Assembly: GCA_036346225.1 (NCBI GenBank) | Contig: JARFIW010001320.1 | Location: 1,240,001-1,304,000, forward strand | DNA from: Platerodrilus igneus | Taxonomy: Eukaryota > Arthropoda > Insecta > Coleoptera > Lycidae | Direction of reading: 5' to 3' | Length of the DNA stretch: 64,000 nucleotides | In this document: one piece after another, positions 24,071-36,008 of the stretch | How positions within the stretch are numbered: the first letter of the stretch is position 1 | How the letters are laid out: each line of letters begins with the position of its first letter | Notes under the pieces: model-generated | Seen by the model: the letters and a program-made list of their open reading frames with translations, nothing else | Told to the model about the DNA's origin: nothing | Database searches by the model: none | Program-made: the position numbers and the translations under genes

Positions 24071-24641
24071 ATAGGTTTTGGGTCCTTGGGAGCTTCTTTT
24101 TAAAAGGGACTTTATTTCCAAAACACTCCTATCAAGTGTATTTTTATAATAATTGCAATAATTTTGACAATTGTACGTTATATTCATTAACTACTTGGTT
24201 TCAAAAATAATCAAAATTACTAATCATTAATTTAATTAATTAAAACTAAAAGGAGTAGCTTGAACAACCAACAATGTTAAAGTTGTGAAGCTTGAGACTG
24301 ACAGGCCATCTTGGGCTCTTCAGGGTAATTATGCTATTTTTGCTCTTACATCACTTTGTGGGAAATGCAGCTCTCAGGTCTGCTATTTCTTGATACAATA
24401 CAAAGTATTACATTTTAATAATCTTAATTCTAATAATTGCTGTCTTATTGTCTACTGTGACCTGCACCTGCAGTGTCATATTACGTCTGGAACACAAAAT
24501 AACTGTTTCCGTTCTCATGTCTGGTTTGAGGACTTTCATTAACCTTTTATTATGTCCTTCAATTATACAATGTAACAATATTTTTTAAGACTTAATAGTT
24601 TTATCTAATATACATATATATTTATTTGGGGGATAAGTAAC
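24071..24641 (-). repeat. LTR-C of errantivirus-like array
   Basis: The outermost 5' LTR of the array. Its right end reads GATAAGTAAC and is followed by copia-like sequence. No 4-bp duplication matching the left flank of LTR-A was found. Confidence 0.8.
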
Positions 24642-24669
24642 GCGTCAGGGATTACCAAATAAGAGAGGA

Positions 24670-24847
24670 TGTTAAATTATATTCGGTAGTTAGAAAAAGA
24701 GCTATCTATAAAAATAACAAAAGTCGTTATGTAATGTCTATCTGACTTTAATTAGTAATAATAAATTTATATATTCTGTTAACTTTAATACTTGGTTAGA
24801 ACCACAAATCTGTGTTGTTTACTGTTGTAGTTTAATCTCTGCTAACA
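24670..24847 (+). repeat. Copia 3' LTR
   Basis: A purine-rich tract (AAATAAGAGAGGA) lies immediately before TGTTAAATTATATT. The segment ends CTGCTAACA, giving TGTTA...TAACA inverted termini as in copia LTRs. It is ~178 bp, short but plausible. The mate 5' LTR is not in the window, so the exact 3' end is inferred from the termini only. Confidence 0.55.
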
Positions 24848-26324
24848 GATAATAGAACAGCGTATAACTACTACTAATGCTAGTACAATGTTAACAGATG
24901 CACGTAGTTATATGAAAATCTCCTAAGATAACAAATTATATCACAAGTTGCAAGAAATATTTATAGTTATCATTTTTTACGATTGCAATATGAATTTTGA
25001 CAGCAATTACTGCTCTACATATCATTGGTATCACCGAAACAAAACCAAACAAAAAGTAAATTCATTACAAAATGTATGATATTCGAGGGTAACTGGTACT
25101 ACCTCAGTCCATTTTGAATATTTTAGGATGATTGTGTTACGTGTCACTCTGACACGTATCAAGTTTTTAGTTCATAATTTTGTCATATATAAAATAAGCA
25201 CCCTTTAAACTTGTACGTGACTTCCTGTTAGGACGGTTTTGATGGGCTTGCGGCAATTGCGTGGACTTTGTAAATTAATGAAAATTTATTTTTTAATGCA
25301 AGTGGGTAGCACCATAACTTTTCCGGTAGTGTAGGAAGTACTAGAAAGTTTTGAAACGGCGAGCTCCTGTAATCAATGCTGTAAGAAAAAAATATATCTT
25401 AATTCCTTTCGCTTCCATTATCTTTTATTTTTCCTCCGACAGGAGGTGTTGTAGTAGAGTTGGAAGATAGATAAAACCATCGCCACATCTCAGATTGGGG
25501 TTCTTTTACTAAAAGCACCGTTCATAATTGTAAGTAACCTACGCGTCTTATTTTGCTTATTTAGATATGACTGAATATTCAGTTAACATATACTTTATTC
25601 AAATTTAAGCATCACGCAAAATGGCATCGTTTATAACCGTTTATATAACCTTCAAAGTATAACGGTGCTATTTTTATTTCAAAGACTGTTATTTGGCCGA
25701 CAATCCTGATAAAGAACAAATATTAAACTCGAATTACGAACCCTTGTCTTAGGAATTTTAGTACACCTCTAAAAAATTTACTACTCAGGGTTTGCTATCT
25801 AAACTTCCCTCCAAGCAATATATCGCGCCCCCTTGCACTCTGAAGCGTAGACCTTTGGATTGTTCTGGTAGGCAAGTTTATTTACTTTACTTTTTGTGAT
25901 ATCTTTCTATTATTAATTGAAGGTTTCGGCATTATATTAAAAATTTAGTTTTGTCAGACCTCTATCGGAAAGTTACGACACCTAAGTCTCAGTAAAAGAA
26001 TAAGTAATAGCAATGTCTTAATATAGGGCGCTTTTAGTACTTTCACAGGATTTACCAAAGCATTTGTGTGCTTTGGTTTTAACACCGGTTTATATAACTT
26101 GAGATACGAATTTGTGAAAGCTTCCAACTTCTTTAGCAAGTATAAAGCCATCTTGCAAAAATGTCTAAAAACGTATATAAAAGACTAGAAAGTTAAAATC
26201 TCACTGAGAAGGGATTTAAAAGTTTTTCAAAAGTGGTTGTGAAGAAGTTCTGTTTTATTGACGACCTAGTTACGCAGTTTTCCCGCTTAGAACTAAATAT
26301 GGGCGCTTCTATTACAAAACGATA
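24848..26324. other. No supported gene
   Basis: AT-rich DNA between the copia LTR and the first (TA)n-bounded element. A 65-codon minus frame at 25954-26151 has no known motif. Confidence 0.4.
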
Positions 26325-26331
26325 GTATATA

Positions 26332-26382
<51 letters not shown>

Positions 26383-28253
26383 TGCTGTGATAAAGGGTTG
26401 TTTAAGGGTGTACTTTATAGTAAAGGTCGTTTAGAAATGAGAAATTACCATAGGCAGCAGAAAACTGCATTTATTTAGGAAAGAATTAAGAAATGGACAT
26501 AGTTTGTAAATAGTAAGCAGTCAACACCCTGTATATAAAGTATAAATATTTTTAAGCGACGCAGATGAACATAGGAAGACGCATAGTTAGCGTAGAAATC
26601 AGGAAGACATTCATTAAGTAAATAGTAAATATTTAATACCCTGTAGATAAAGTTTTAGTTAATTTAGGTAAAGCAAGTAATGGTATTTTTCAGTGGAAGC
26701 ACGCGTAATTTATAAGTAAATATAATAAAGTGTAAGCAGACACGCATTCAAAAGAGTTCCAAACGATTAGATTAATACGGAGATAGAAATAGAGCTTCAG
26801 GAAGCATAATATAAATGCGTGCAAATAGCTAACCATTTTTGATAAGAAAAAAGATTAAAAATTGCGTGAATAACATGTAAATATGAAAATTAAAAGTCGA
26901 ATTGCATCAGTTGTTAATGGAAAAGCAATTAGATCTATCAAAACACCGCATGTTGATAAAGAAGACAGCTGCAAGCAGGTTACAATTATTGGGAATCATA
27001 GAAAATTACATCAGAAACTGCTTTAAATGTAATTATTTGATTGGTTATAAATAAGCGACGAGTTTCTAGACCATACCCACTGTCGGAGTGGGAACTGAAT
27101 AATATATTAGCAAGTACAGTGATAACGAAGACAGTTTACAACTCCACAAAGGCCGAAGTGCGCCACTATGAAATAAAGTGATACGTAATAATGATAATTC
27201 AAAGTGAAAAATTGTAAAAGTGCTAATATGAAAATTATAATTGCCGATTAAACGTAAGTACATTTTGGTGAATTTATTTTAAACTAAAACATAAAAATAA
27301 TAGGGCTTCTAAGTCCGGAGGAAAATAGACTACGATTTCTAAGTCCGAGGGAAACAAACTACAATTTCTAAAGCCGGGGAGAAAAATTCAATATTTGAGT
27401 AAGGGAAGAAAATAAACAACGATTTCAAGTCAGAGGACAACGATAATAAGAATTTTATTCTAAGTTTGAGGAAATTGATTGATAAGAAGTAATAAGTCTG
27501 ATATGAAACGGCAATAAATTGGGGTGCATAAGTTAATGGTAGTCCAGAGGGTGATGGCAATAATTTAAATGCGATGGTTCAAGCGTATATTTCGAATGGG
27601 CATGTAATAATCCCACATTGGGGGAAGATAATTTTTATTCAAATGGAAGCGTCGATGTGAAGAAAATAGACCAGGTCAGATTTTTTTAATTATAAGGCAT
27701 TTTATTTTTCTATATATTTTTTTATTTTGAATATTGAATTTTCTTAATATAAATGAATGTGAAAAGACAACAAAGGATTTGAATACGTATAAAGTGCGTG
27801 ATATGATAACAGGTTTGGAACGTTTTACACTTCGTTTATAAAGATAATAAGTTTTTTTTTGGTGACTTTGGGTTTTGAGTAAAAAGGATATGATGTTTAA
27901 TAAATGCTAGTCGAGGTCATAAGATAAAGTTAATAAGAGAGTGATTTGATAATTTAAATAGTTCAAGGAAAAGCTACGAGTTGAATAGGAAATTGATAAC
28001 GAGGAAGGCGGTAACGTATCAAAATTTTGTTATTGGTAGACAAGGTTGGTTCAAGATAAATTCCAGTTAAGTTTTTGGAGGGAATTTATAGCAACATTAA
28101 TAAGACAGCCCAACGTCGAAGATAATTACAATCTTGTTTATACATAGTAAATAAAATAGTCGTCCAAATGACGGAGTGCGAATAATTTAGAGGGACATAG
28201 CATAATTAATATAACATCCCAACGTAGGGACACGATAATTCCAGTAGTATCAT

Positions 28254-28303
<50 letters not shown>
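26325..28303. mobile_element. (TA)n-bounded element P1
   Basis: The ~1.9 kb lies between two TA microsatellites (26325-26382 and 28258-28303). Just inside the left tract it starts TTGCTGTGATAAAGGG; just inside the right it ends ATCATAACAA, so the ends are short inverted repeats (TTGYTRTGAT). Internal blocks such as AATAATAGGGCTTC (about 27298) and GGAACGTTTTACAC to GTGACTTTGG (about 27815-27870) recur in P2 in the same order. There is no convincing coding frame, so it is probably non-autonomous. Confidence 0.6.
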
Positions 28304-28309
<6 letters not shown>

Positions 28310-29910
28310 AATATAGTTGCAATAACCCAGTGTCTCCATTTTGTAAAATTTGAATACCTCGGCTAGCTCAGTTTTAACCACGCACGGACCTTGTGACAAT
28401 ACGACAACAAAGCCTATAAGTTTTCCTTCTACCCTTGCTTCCTGTTTCTTTAAACCAAAACACCATTAAGATTCATTACTATAATATTCTTCAAAAATAT
28501 TTACAATGTATGAAATGTTTAAGAATTCTCTAAATAGAACTTCCTTTTAATAATTGAATAAAAATTCTTCTAATAATTATCATTCCCAAAATTAATCAAA
28601 AAGCCAGCAAAAATCATCCTTATTATTATCTGAAACCCATGAACGTTCATTAAACTTCTTTTAAAATTTTCGTAATTTATAACGTGTATTAAAAAAACGA
28701 TTTTTGTTGACCCTCATATAAAATTTTTATGAAAGCAATTTTTAATTATTCAAATTAGAAATATACAATAAAATATTTACAAATAAAAATAATAAAACAT
28801 TCAGATTGACTAATCAGCTGTTTCAAACTCGAATCAGTCCCTGTACCAACTGCTCCCGTATTCAGCTTAGTGATTTAATAGTCCCAACGTTGAATCCAGA
28901 TCTGCTTTAGATGTGGTCTGCATTTTTCTTGGCATAGCTTTAAATTAATTTATCGTCCTTAGTTAAACTTCCTGGTCATATCCAGTAATTAATAATTGAA
29001 TTAAGTGCTCGTTGAATTTCATCATTGGATCCAGCAATTATTCAGAGTCCTTTTTATTAATGTAAATATAAGAATTTAAATTAAAACAACCTTTAGTTGC
29101 TTAACGTTTTTTAAAGAGTTAAAACGACGAACCTCTTTTAATTTTTCACAATTACCATTGTACTATTTATTACTTTACAATAAATCACTTCTAATTCTTT
29201 CACGTAAATATTTTTTTAAGTAATGAGGACTAAGCCTTAATTCATGTTGAACTGATTTGTTTACAAATCTGGTCGTATTAAAAAGGCTCGTCTATCTATT
29301 GACAAGCGCAGAGTTTGCTATTATACGTGATTCTTACATTTCAGGTTTTAGGTATTTGTATGGATTTTTGCCGTCTACACAAGACTGATGCGCCACTTTC
29401 AGCACGTAGTTCTTCCAGTTAATGCATTGGTTCTATTGGATTTTCTCATTTCAAACTCACGTAAATTATTGTTTGTACAATAAATTTGATGAACTTTGCT
29501 TTTATCACCATGCCGTGTTTATTTGTAGTCTATCAGGTGTTAAATTTTAGCTTCCTGGTCACGCATTCTTAATATAATTCATGTATTAAATTATATGGGT
29601 TTTCTATTACGCATTTTTAAACCTGTTTGTTCAATTGAGGTTCTTGGTGTAATGATGATTCATTATTCATGCGTATTGTGTTTCAACTTCCGTTCACGTT
29701 GTCTTATGACTTGCCAAATCGTTTATTTAATCAAATCTTCTAAAGTATCTTTTATCTCTTAAATTAATTATGACTATGGTTTATATACAGGGTGTTGTCA
29801 TTTACTTGATAGACATTTCCGATTAAACAGAAAGGGACACAGAATTGAAAAGGGTTTAAATAAATTCATTAATTTTAACCACACACATATATATATATAT
29901 ATATATGTGC

Positions 29911-29947
<37 letters not shown>

Positions 29948-30229
29948 ACAATGAGATCACGTGAGGTCATTGAATGTCAAAGTCTATAAAAAAATTATCC
30001 CAAAGATTAATGTATTCCCGTGCAAAACAAATGAGCTTTTAAGTACATATAGTATTGTAATACCATTTAAGAATGGAACCCGATTTTAAATTTATTAATT
30101 GTGTTAGTTCAAAACCCGTAAAAATAATAATCCCTAGAACACGTTTCATTTATCGTAAGATAAATCTTATTGCATGTACAAAGCATAAAAATGAAGCCCA
30201 ATTTTAAAATTAGCGTTTATTAATTCATT
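28304..30229. other. AT-rich stretch; palindromic microsatellite only
   Basis: No gene is recognised. The only structured feature is a compound palindromic microsatellite at 29881-29947, listed separately. Confidence 0.4.
29881..29947. repeat. Palindromic (AC)(AT)n GTGC (AT)n(GT)n microsatellite
   Basis: An ACACAC run, an AT run, a central GTGC, a second AT run and a GTGTGT run form a near-perfect hairpin able to extrude as a cruciform. Confidence 0.85.
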
Positions 30230-31535
30230 TCAGCCGTGTGTAAATAATTACTCCATAGAAAATACCTTTTAAAACAAATTCTTATTGCAAAACGTGTCCA
30301 TGCACTTTTGAAATACGAAGTAAATTTTAATTAGTGAAAATACAAGTTCATTTATTAATTGTTTCTAGGCATTTATTGCAAACCAAAAAAAAGTACAAAA
30401 CACATTTTAATTCGCACGTTTCTGAAAGGTGAGTTGTATAAAATAACGCATCATTATTAAAAATACCATTTTTGATATAAAAAATAGTTTTATTTCAAAG
30501 AAGCACATTTTGAAACAATTATAGAACAAAGTCTACGTTATTTAATAAAAGAATACGTCATTTTATCTAATAATGTTCTAAAACTATTGTAAGCTACTTA
30601 TTTTCTATCAATGAATAAACACCCCAACTTGAGAAAGCGTTACTTTTGGAAAAGCCATATAACCGAGATAACAAGTTTAATAGCTACAATTGTATCACAA
30701 GAAAGAGATAGCGACCATTCATTGCGTGCACTAAAGAAAGAATGAAAGACGCTCTACGACGGCCATAAATTATACTGACAGTTTATAAAACAAGAAATTG
30801 GGGTAATTATTGAAACAGACGAGTTGCTATTGCTTTGAAATAAGATCTAGAATAATCTAGACCCCTGACGTATATAGAATTTTAGTATATAAGACGGAAG
30901 TAATCGAGGGCAGGTCGTTCTTTTCTTCGACACCGAATGTATAAGTTTCGAATAATTTATAATACATATATTGTACGACATGCAGCATATAAGTTTCAGG
31001 TAATTTGTAATATTGTGTGGACGTTTCCACATTTAACATAAGTTATGAAGCATAATTATATGAAAAAGTATAACGAAGATTTATCACATCAATATAAATA
31101 ATCTTGGTATAAGATCAACTATTTTAATCTATTAAAAATAAATGCACTCTGCAAACTTATATTTCTACGTCAAGATGATTATAAATGGAGGTTTGAATTG
31201 GAATCAGGTAGTATTCAATGCCGTTAATTACAACAAAAAGAATATTTTTATAAGCGCTATAAAGAAGAATTCGATAATACCAACTGCAAGTATAATTTAA
31301 CTTTTTGTAACCTAAAACCATATTTAAATAACATTCAGTAAATTAAGCTAGAATAAGTTCTTATTTTTCTAAAAATTATTTGTTAACAGACAATTTATTC
31401 CAACAATTTTGAAATCGTAACTCGAAGGATTTTGACCTTTCCAAAATTTTCTGCCCAACGTCGTTGACCAACTATACTTACAAACGGAGTAATACAAGGA
31501 TAGGTAAATTATCTTGAGAATTTGTTAACAATATT
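30230..31535 (+). repeat. Dispersed repeat R, copy A
   Basis: It is collinear with 62125-63240. Shared blocks include GATAACAAGTTT.AATAGCTA, TTTTAATCTATTAAAAATAAATG, GATTAAGCTAG.ATAAG-type and ACGTCGTT..CCAA.TA..TTAC, then TAATACAAGGATA. The right edge breaks into the Tc1-like transposase remnant, and flank sequence appears to resume near 32190. No coding frame is found. Confidence 0.6.
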
Positions 31536-31542
31536 TTTTTTA

Positions 31543-32125
31543 TTTGATGAAGCAACCTTTAGCAGAAATGGTATATTTAACATGCATAATGAGCATGTGT
31601 GGTCAGATGAAAACACACATTTTACGAAAACCAGCAGGTTTTAGCAGAAATTTAAATTAAATATTTGGGCTGGAATAAATACACAGTCAGCTGATAAGAC
31701 CATTTATTTTGGAAGAAAATTTAACTGGAGAACGATATACAGCTTTTTAAAGAGAACATTTATTTGAAGATGGTCCTTGTTATCGAAGACTTAACATGTG
31801 GTTCATGCATGACGCGGCAACACCTCATTTTCCGTTAACTGCAAGGGAATGGTTAAATAACAATTTTCTTGGCGGGTGGATTGTACGTGGAGTAAATGCT
31901 CCAATTAATTGGCCATCTCGATCCCCTGAGTTAAATCCTATAAAATATGGAATTTGGGGTATTTTAAAGCAAAAAGTTTATTCTAAACCTATTAATACTC
32001 TTTAGGAGTTACGAGAGAGGATGGAAAATACTTTTATTCTACAAAAAACTATTCATCAGATTAAGAAATGAGCCCGAAAATGTATTCAAGTTGAGGGACG
32101 TCACTTTGAAAATTTACTTAAATAA
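31543..32125 (+). pseudogene. Tc1-like DDE transposase remnant
   Basis: The plus strand reads FDEATFSRNGIFNMHNEHVW (first Asp) and LNIWAGINTQ in one frame. After a shift near 31755 comes NMWFMHDAATPHFPLTARE (second Asp), then GWIVRG..APINWPSRSPELNP, and VYSKPINTL with ELRERME continuing past a stop at 32002. The family is the insect Tc1/mariner-related DDE type that carries an N-terminal DUF4817-like HTH. The third acidic position in SP.LNP(I/L)[D/E] reads Lys here (ELNPIKYG). With the stops and frameshift, the enzyme is dead. The N-terminal DNA-binding half is not found upstream; repeat R occupies that place. Confidence 0.8.
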
Positions 32126-32434
32126 AGAGCGATGTGATGTAATTTCTATTTTGTAGTTTGTGGCGGCTCCGTAAGTAAATTTTATCTTGTAGGGTCAAAT
32201 ATTCTTAAGTTTGTACGTAGTGACAAGTTTATTAAACGCGTTTGTTTTCACTAAATGTTTCTAATTCATAAAATAAACCTTGCATTTTTGAAAGAATTAA
32301 TAATACGTTGTTCTCATGCATGAGTTGAGTATGACTTAATTTGAAATACCACGAAAATGAAAGCTCTACAGGGATTAACCAAGAGGACCTTTTTGTGGCA
32401 AAATGTATGAGGAATAATTATGAAATAAAAAGCA

Positions 32435-32870
32435 TTCCTTGATGGAAAAATCCGTGTGTAAATATTTATTTTTGAAAAATATCAGTTAAAAACAAGGTTT
32501 ATTGCAGTTATGCAGAATGAAAAGACCGAGAACGAATTCTAAGGTGTATAGATTCATCTATTTTAAGAATACTAAATAACTGCACTGTCAAGTTATCCTC
32601 TTTAAAACGCTATAACATGATTGTGAGTATCGAATGCAGGGTATTTTTCCTTGGAACAAGCTATTTTCGAGATTATTGTAGAATATATTGTTTTTACGCT
32701 AATGACTAACGTGAATGAATAACAAATCAATTTGTGGAACGCGATAACACCGGAGAAGGACTATAAACCAGATAAGATATCGCTTTTTTAAAAGCTACAA
32801 ATGATTACAGAAATTAAAAAAATTATAATAGGAGAGAGGACGCTAACTAATAGTTCCACGCATTAGCAAC
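32435..32870 (+). repeat. Dispersed repeat R, copy B (5' part)
   Basis: It starts AAAATCCGTGTGTAAATATTTATT, as does copy C at about 62142. It also shares AACACCGGAGAAGGACTATAAACCAGATAAGATA-type sequence with 62385-62415. It lies just downstream of copy A, in the same orientation. Confidence 0.6.
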
Positions 32871-34181
32871 AGTTAGCGAAACTGGATATAACATTCGAAA
32901 AAGCGAATTAACTTGCATAATATTTAACGTATTTTCACAATTTTATGCATTACCGGGTTTTCGCACTATACCACGATGTATAATAATTAACAAATGATTT
33001 ACTAAATAAATACTCATTTATTATAGCACATTGCGCAAAGAAAAATACCATGCAAAGTCTAAACATCCAAAAGGACGTTTGTATGAAAAGGTTTTCCTTC
33101 TAGGATTAACAAAGAATCCAGGAAGACGCCTTTATAATTCAGCAACTTTGTGTAAGTCTTTCAACGCAAACTTTTTTCCATTAGAGAAGAAACAGTTTCC
33201 TGATAAAAGAAAAGTTTAATTTACATTCTTTAGAAATTATTTTGTGCTGTGTTGGTTCCTCCAAATTTATATCATTAATTTCTACAGTTATTTTACTTCT
33301 ACTTTACACTGATCGGTTGCAAAAAGCTTTTAGTGGAGATTCACATAGAGATCGTAATGTAAATTGATTTGAGCTTAACGTGAGTTAACTTAGATACGTC
33401 TACATTTATTTTAAGGTTAAATATTAGATTGGAAACACGCGGTTTTTGTTATTTTGATTTTAAATGCTTTATTTTCAGGTAAGATTGTGTTAAATTGCTT
33501 TGACTTTATATATCATTTTTGCTCTAGGAAATTTTGCTATTAGTTTCGTTTTTAAATAAGATTTCCTCTTTTTTTAGGAAGGTGAATACAACATGGACAG
33601 AAAGCAGATTCAAACAATTTTCCTGATTATAACGCTCGTGCGTTAATTAAGCATACATTCGTCAATAGAAAATCTGCCAATTCAGAAGCTTAAGTTTATA
33701 AATGCTTAGATAATTTACACTTTATAATAGGAGTATTTAATTATAATATTAAAGTAAAATATAAACAGCGATGACAATAGGGATTTTACGTGAGTCGCAT
33801 TCAATTAGAAACATCAGCGATAAAAATCAGGAACAATACTATCACAATAATATTTATAACAATCGACATGGGGACATGTCATAAAATTAATACGTTCACA
33901 CAATCGGGAGACATTTTACTCGACCTTATAAAAGCTTTAGACGCATAACGTGCGAGAACGGAATTCAAAATTTTAATAGAAAGAAAGAAGATTGTAGTAT
34001 AATGACTAAGTTTGGAAGGAGAGTCAGGAAGGACAAAATATGGTTTAAGGGTAACGGAGGTGTGCAGTTCAAAAAGCCTCTCAAATAGGTTTTGCGTTTC
34101 GCTGGAAGAATTGGTAAGGATGTTTAAATATGTGTGTCTTGCGTGAAAATTAAACACGTCGGTGGTGTATTAAAAGTAAGC
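32871..34181. other. No supported gene
   Basis: AT-rich. A 62-codon frame at 33031-33219 and a 92-codon minus frame at 33879-34157 carry no recognisable motif. Confidence 0.4.
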
Positions 34182-34400
34182 GGTTTTGTGGCTTAGTTGG
34201 TTCGTGTGACTACTAAATCCAAGGTTCCGGGTTCGATTCCCATCACGGATCTTGAAAAATGTTAGGCGAGCATTTTCACAAAAATACGCTCTCGTCGGAT
34301 GAAAGGTAAAATGTATGCCCCATATGAGAGTATTGTCACGTGCGTGAAAGAATAACAAGGGTTCGGCAAAATAAAAAATTACAGGTAAAAGAACTCGCTT
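34182..34400 (+). mobile_element. tRNA-derived SINE
   Basis: The 5' head (34182-34252) resembles a tRNA: an A box TGGCTTAGTTGG (34189-34200) and a B box GGTTCGATTCC (34230-34240) at the normal spacing form an internal RNA polymerase III promoter. The acceptor ends do not pair well, so it is a SINE head rather than a working tRNA. The unrelated body (ATTTTCACAAAAATACGCTC, then GCCCCATATGAGAG) runs to about 34400 and ends in an A-rich stretch. The minus frame at 34170-34409 is a shadow. Confidence 0.8.
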
Positions 34401-35089
34401 CCTGGTCAATGTAGTGTCTTCTGTTGTAGCATTGAAAAATCAAATGTAGGGTGTATCAAAAGGGCGGAAAACGGGTTTTCACTCAACAACTATATGTTGA
34501 ATAATAAATCACTGGAATGAGAAACCTAACGTGCCGACGAAGTAATCAGTCAATCAGTGGAGTAACCTGGAAAACCTTGAATTACTAAGTGAGTACTGTT
34601 CTGAGCTTTTCTTGTATTTTGGTTAACGCTTAATAAGTATGTATATGCGCATTTGTAGATATAATTGAATTGGTTTGTGGAGCGACGGATTTAGTTGTTT
34701 ATATTTAAGTATAATATAATTGGAAAGAAAGTTAAAAACCTTTAAAACGCAAGTATTCAGTACTTAGAGTACTGAAGTTTTACATTTGTACTTAGTTAAA
34801 TTTCTTATTAAATTACTTAGTTAGATTTCTTATTGAAGTATGTAGTGCCGTTTTATGCCAACGGCGTATTTCTTATACACTCGTATGTTTGAACGCGCAC
34901 TTGAATGTATTTTTTTACTAGAAATTTTAATTACTGTTTAACTTCACAATTTAACTTTGCGTAATACTTTTACTCCAATTAGCACAGTTCGTGCTTCGGT
35001 TAAGTAATCAATGAATGTTATCAATTTAGGTGAATTTTATATGGACTAGCCCTTCCACGTGCTGTCATTGGTTGACTGCTTGCTATCTT

Positions 35090-35520
35090 ATATTTAGACC
35101 ATGTTCGAGGTGTTGTCCTGCGCTATGATGCAGCCGGTTGGGTTTTACTTGAATTTGCTCAATATATGCATTCTTCAGACGCTTTATATTATGGACTTCG
35201 TTCGCCAACGGTATTTTGAACATTTTAACATCATGCAATTAAATTTTGTAGTGAAATTTATCGAAGATTCCTTTTAATTCCGTACGTATACAAAACTTAT
35301 TGTTCCATATTTTGTTTACCCAATATGCTGGGTTTTGTTCATATGTGGCGATTCCTACATTTAAAACATCACCTAGCCTAATTTTAATAATGGGATTCTT
35401 TAACAGATGACGTAAATTAGTTGCGTTTATTGACTTCTTGCGTATTGAAATATGCTTGCTTTGAAAGGCCTGTTTATTATAAGCACGCGTTGATTATTTT
35501 CTTGCGCTAATGCGTCGAGT
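35090..35520 (-). pseudogene. Unidentified coding-like remnant
   Basis: One minus-strand frame stays open for about 65 codons (RLGDVLNVGIATYEQNPAYW and onward), hits one stop, and continues open for about 60 more codons. The amino-acid mix looks protein-like, and local GC is slightly raised. No start codon or known domain is recognised. It could be a decayed transposon gene. The frame may also be chance. Confidence 0.25.
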
Positions 35521-35534
35521 TTGAAAAAGATTTT

Positions 35535-35728
35535 GCTACGTGCAGCGACGTAGCAGCAAAAAAAAGACAAAAAACAAGAAAGAAAGAGAAATTGACCAGG
35601 CTTATGATGAACAGGTAAATTTACAGGATGTTGATGAAAGATTTACGAATGGCAACGGAATTGATTTAACTGAACAACAAATTAAAGGAAAAAAGGGGTA
35701 ATTAATTTATCCCGAAAATAGACGTAAC
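35535..35728 (+). mobile_element. Short-TIR DNA element, 194-bp copy
   Basis: The left end GCTACGTGCAGCGACGTAGC can fold as a hairpin, and the right end is GACGTAAC preceded by GGGTAATTAATTTAT. The same left hairpin design and right end occur in the 693-bp element at 47457-48149, so this is an internally deleted relative. Its target duplication is not clear. Confidence 0.55.
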
Positions 35729-36008
35729 AATTTATTTCGCGTTTGTTTTACTTTGTATACGCCTAATTAGCATTTGTTTAAAGTTTATGAATGTATTAAT
35801 GCTTCTAAAATGAATTGGGTTGCGTCCAGAGTTATCTATTTTACTAAATGTGGTGAAAGTATTAAAAAATAAACTCCCTTTCATTGAATGTATTAGTTGT
35901 TGATTTTATACAAGGTTTTGGTATTTGTTTTTTTGCATAATGAATGAATTGTGTACTTTTTATGGTTTATATGTTTAGTTTTCTTGATTTTTGTGTTGTT
36001 TGCATATT

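Larger units (their letters stand above)
16650..24641 (-). mobile_element. Tandem errantivirus-like array: LTR-A, unit 1, LTR-B, unit 2, LTR-C
   Basis: Three direct LTR copies (16650-17222, 19592-20166, 24071-24641) of about 570-575 bp alternate with two internal regions (17223-19591, 20167-24070). All are in minus orientation. Each internal region has a tRNA-Ser-type PBS beside its 5' LTR, a gag scrap joined to RNase H, and integrase. Unit 2 also has env. Both units share the same gag-to-RNase H deletion; unit 1 additionally lacks env. The array interrupts copia near its 3' end. A tandem LTR-int-LTR-int-LTR layout is best explained by LTR-LTR unequal exchange. No perfect target duplication is visible. 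Confidence 0.85.
12005..24847 (+). mobile_element. Copia-type LTR retrotransposon, 5'-truncated, split by three nested insertions
   Basis: Pieces of one Ty1/copia pol occur in order on the plus strand: the end of RT (12005-12269), the VPYREAVGNL block (12734-12833), RNase H (16086-16650), and a final C-terminal scrap. A purine-rich tract and a 3' LTR starting TGTTA at 24670 follow. The gaps hold a foldback, a gypsy element and an errantivirus tandem array. Gag, protease, integrase and the 5' LTR are absent. The order implies copia is the oldest member of the stack. Confidence 0.75.

Noticed and set aside
16864..24542. Recurring open frames starting MKLETD at 16864, 19807 and 24285
   Set aside because: They are the same stretch of the LTR repeated three times; the frames are a by-product of the LTR sequence.
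24642..24645. Target duplication of the errantivirus array
   Set aside because: The right flank GCGT does not match any 4-mer at the left flank of LTR-A; no duplication is claimed.
33031..33219. 62-codon lysine-rich frame
   Set aside because: No domain, no partner exon and no conserved pattern; expected by chance in this composition.
34182..34252. Possible functional tRNA gene
   Set aside because: The A and B boxes fit, but the acceptor stem does not pair and an unrelated ~150-bp body with an A-rich end follows. This indicates a SINE head.
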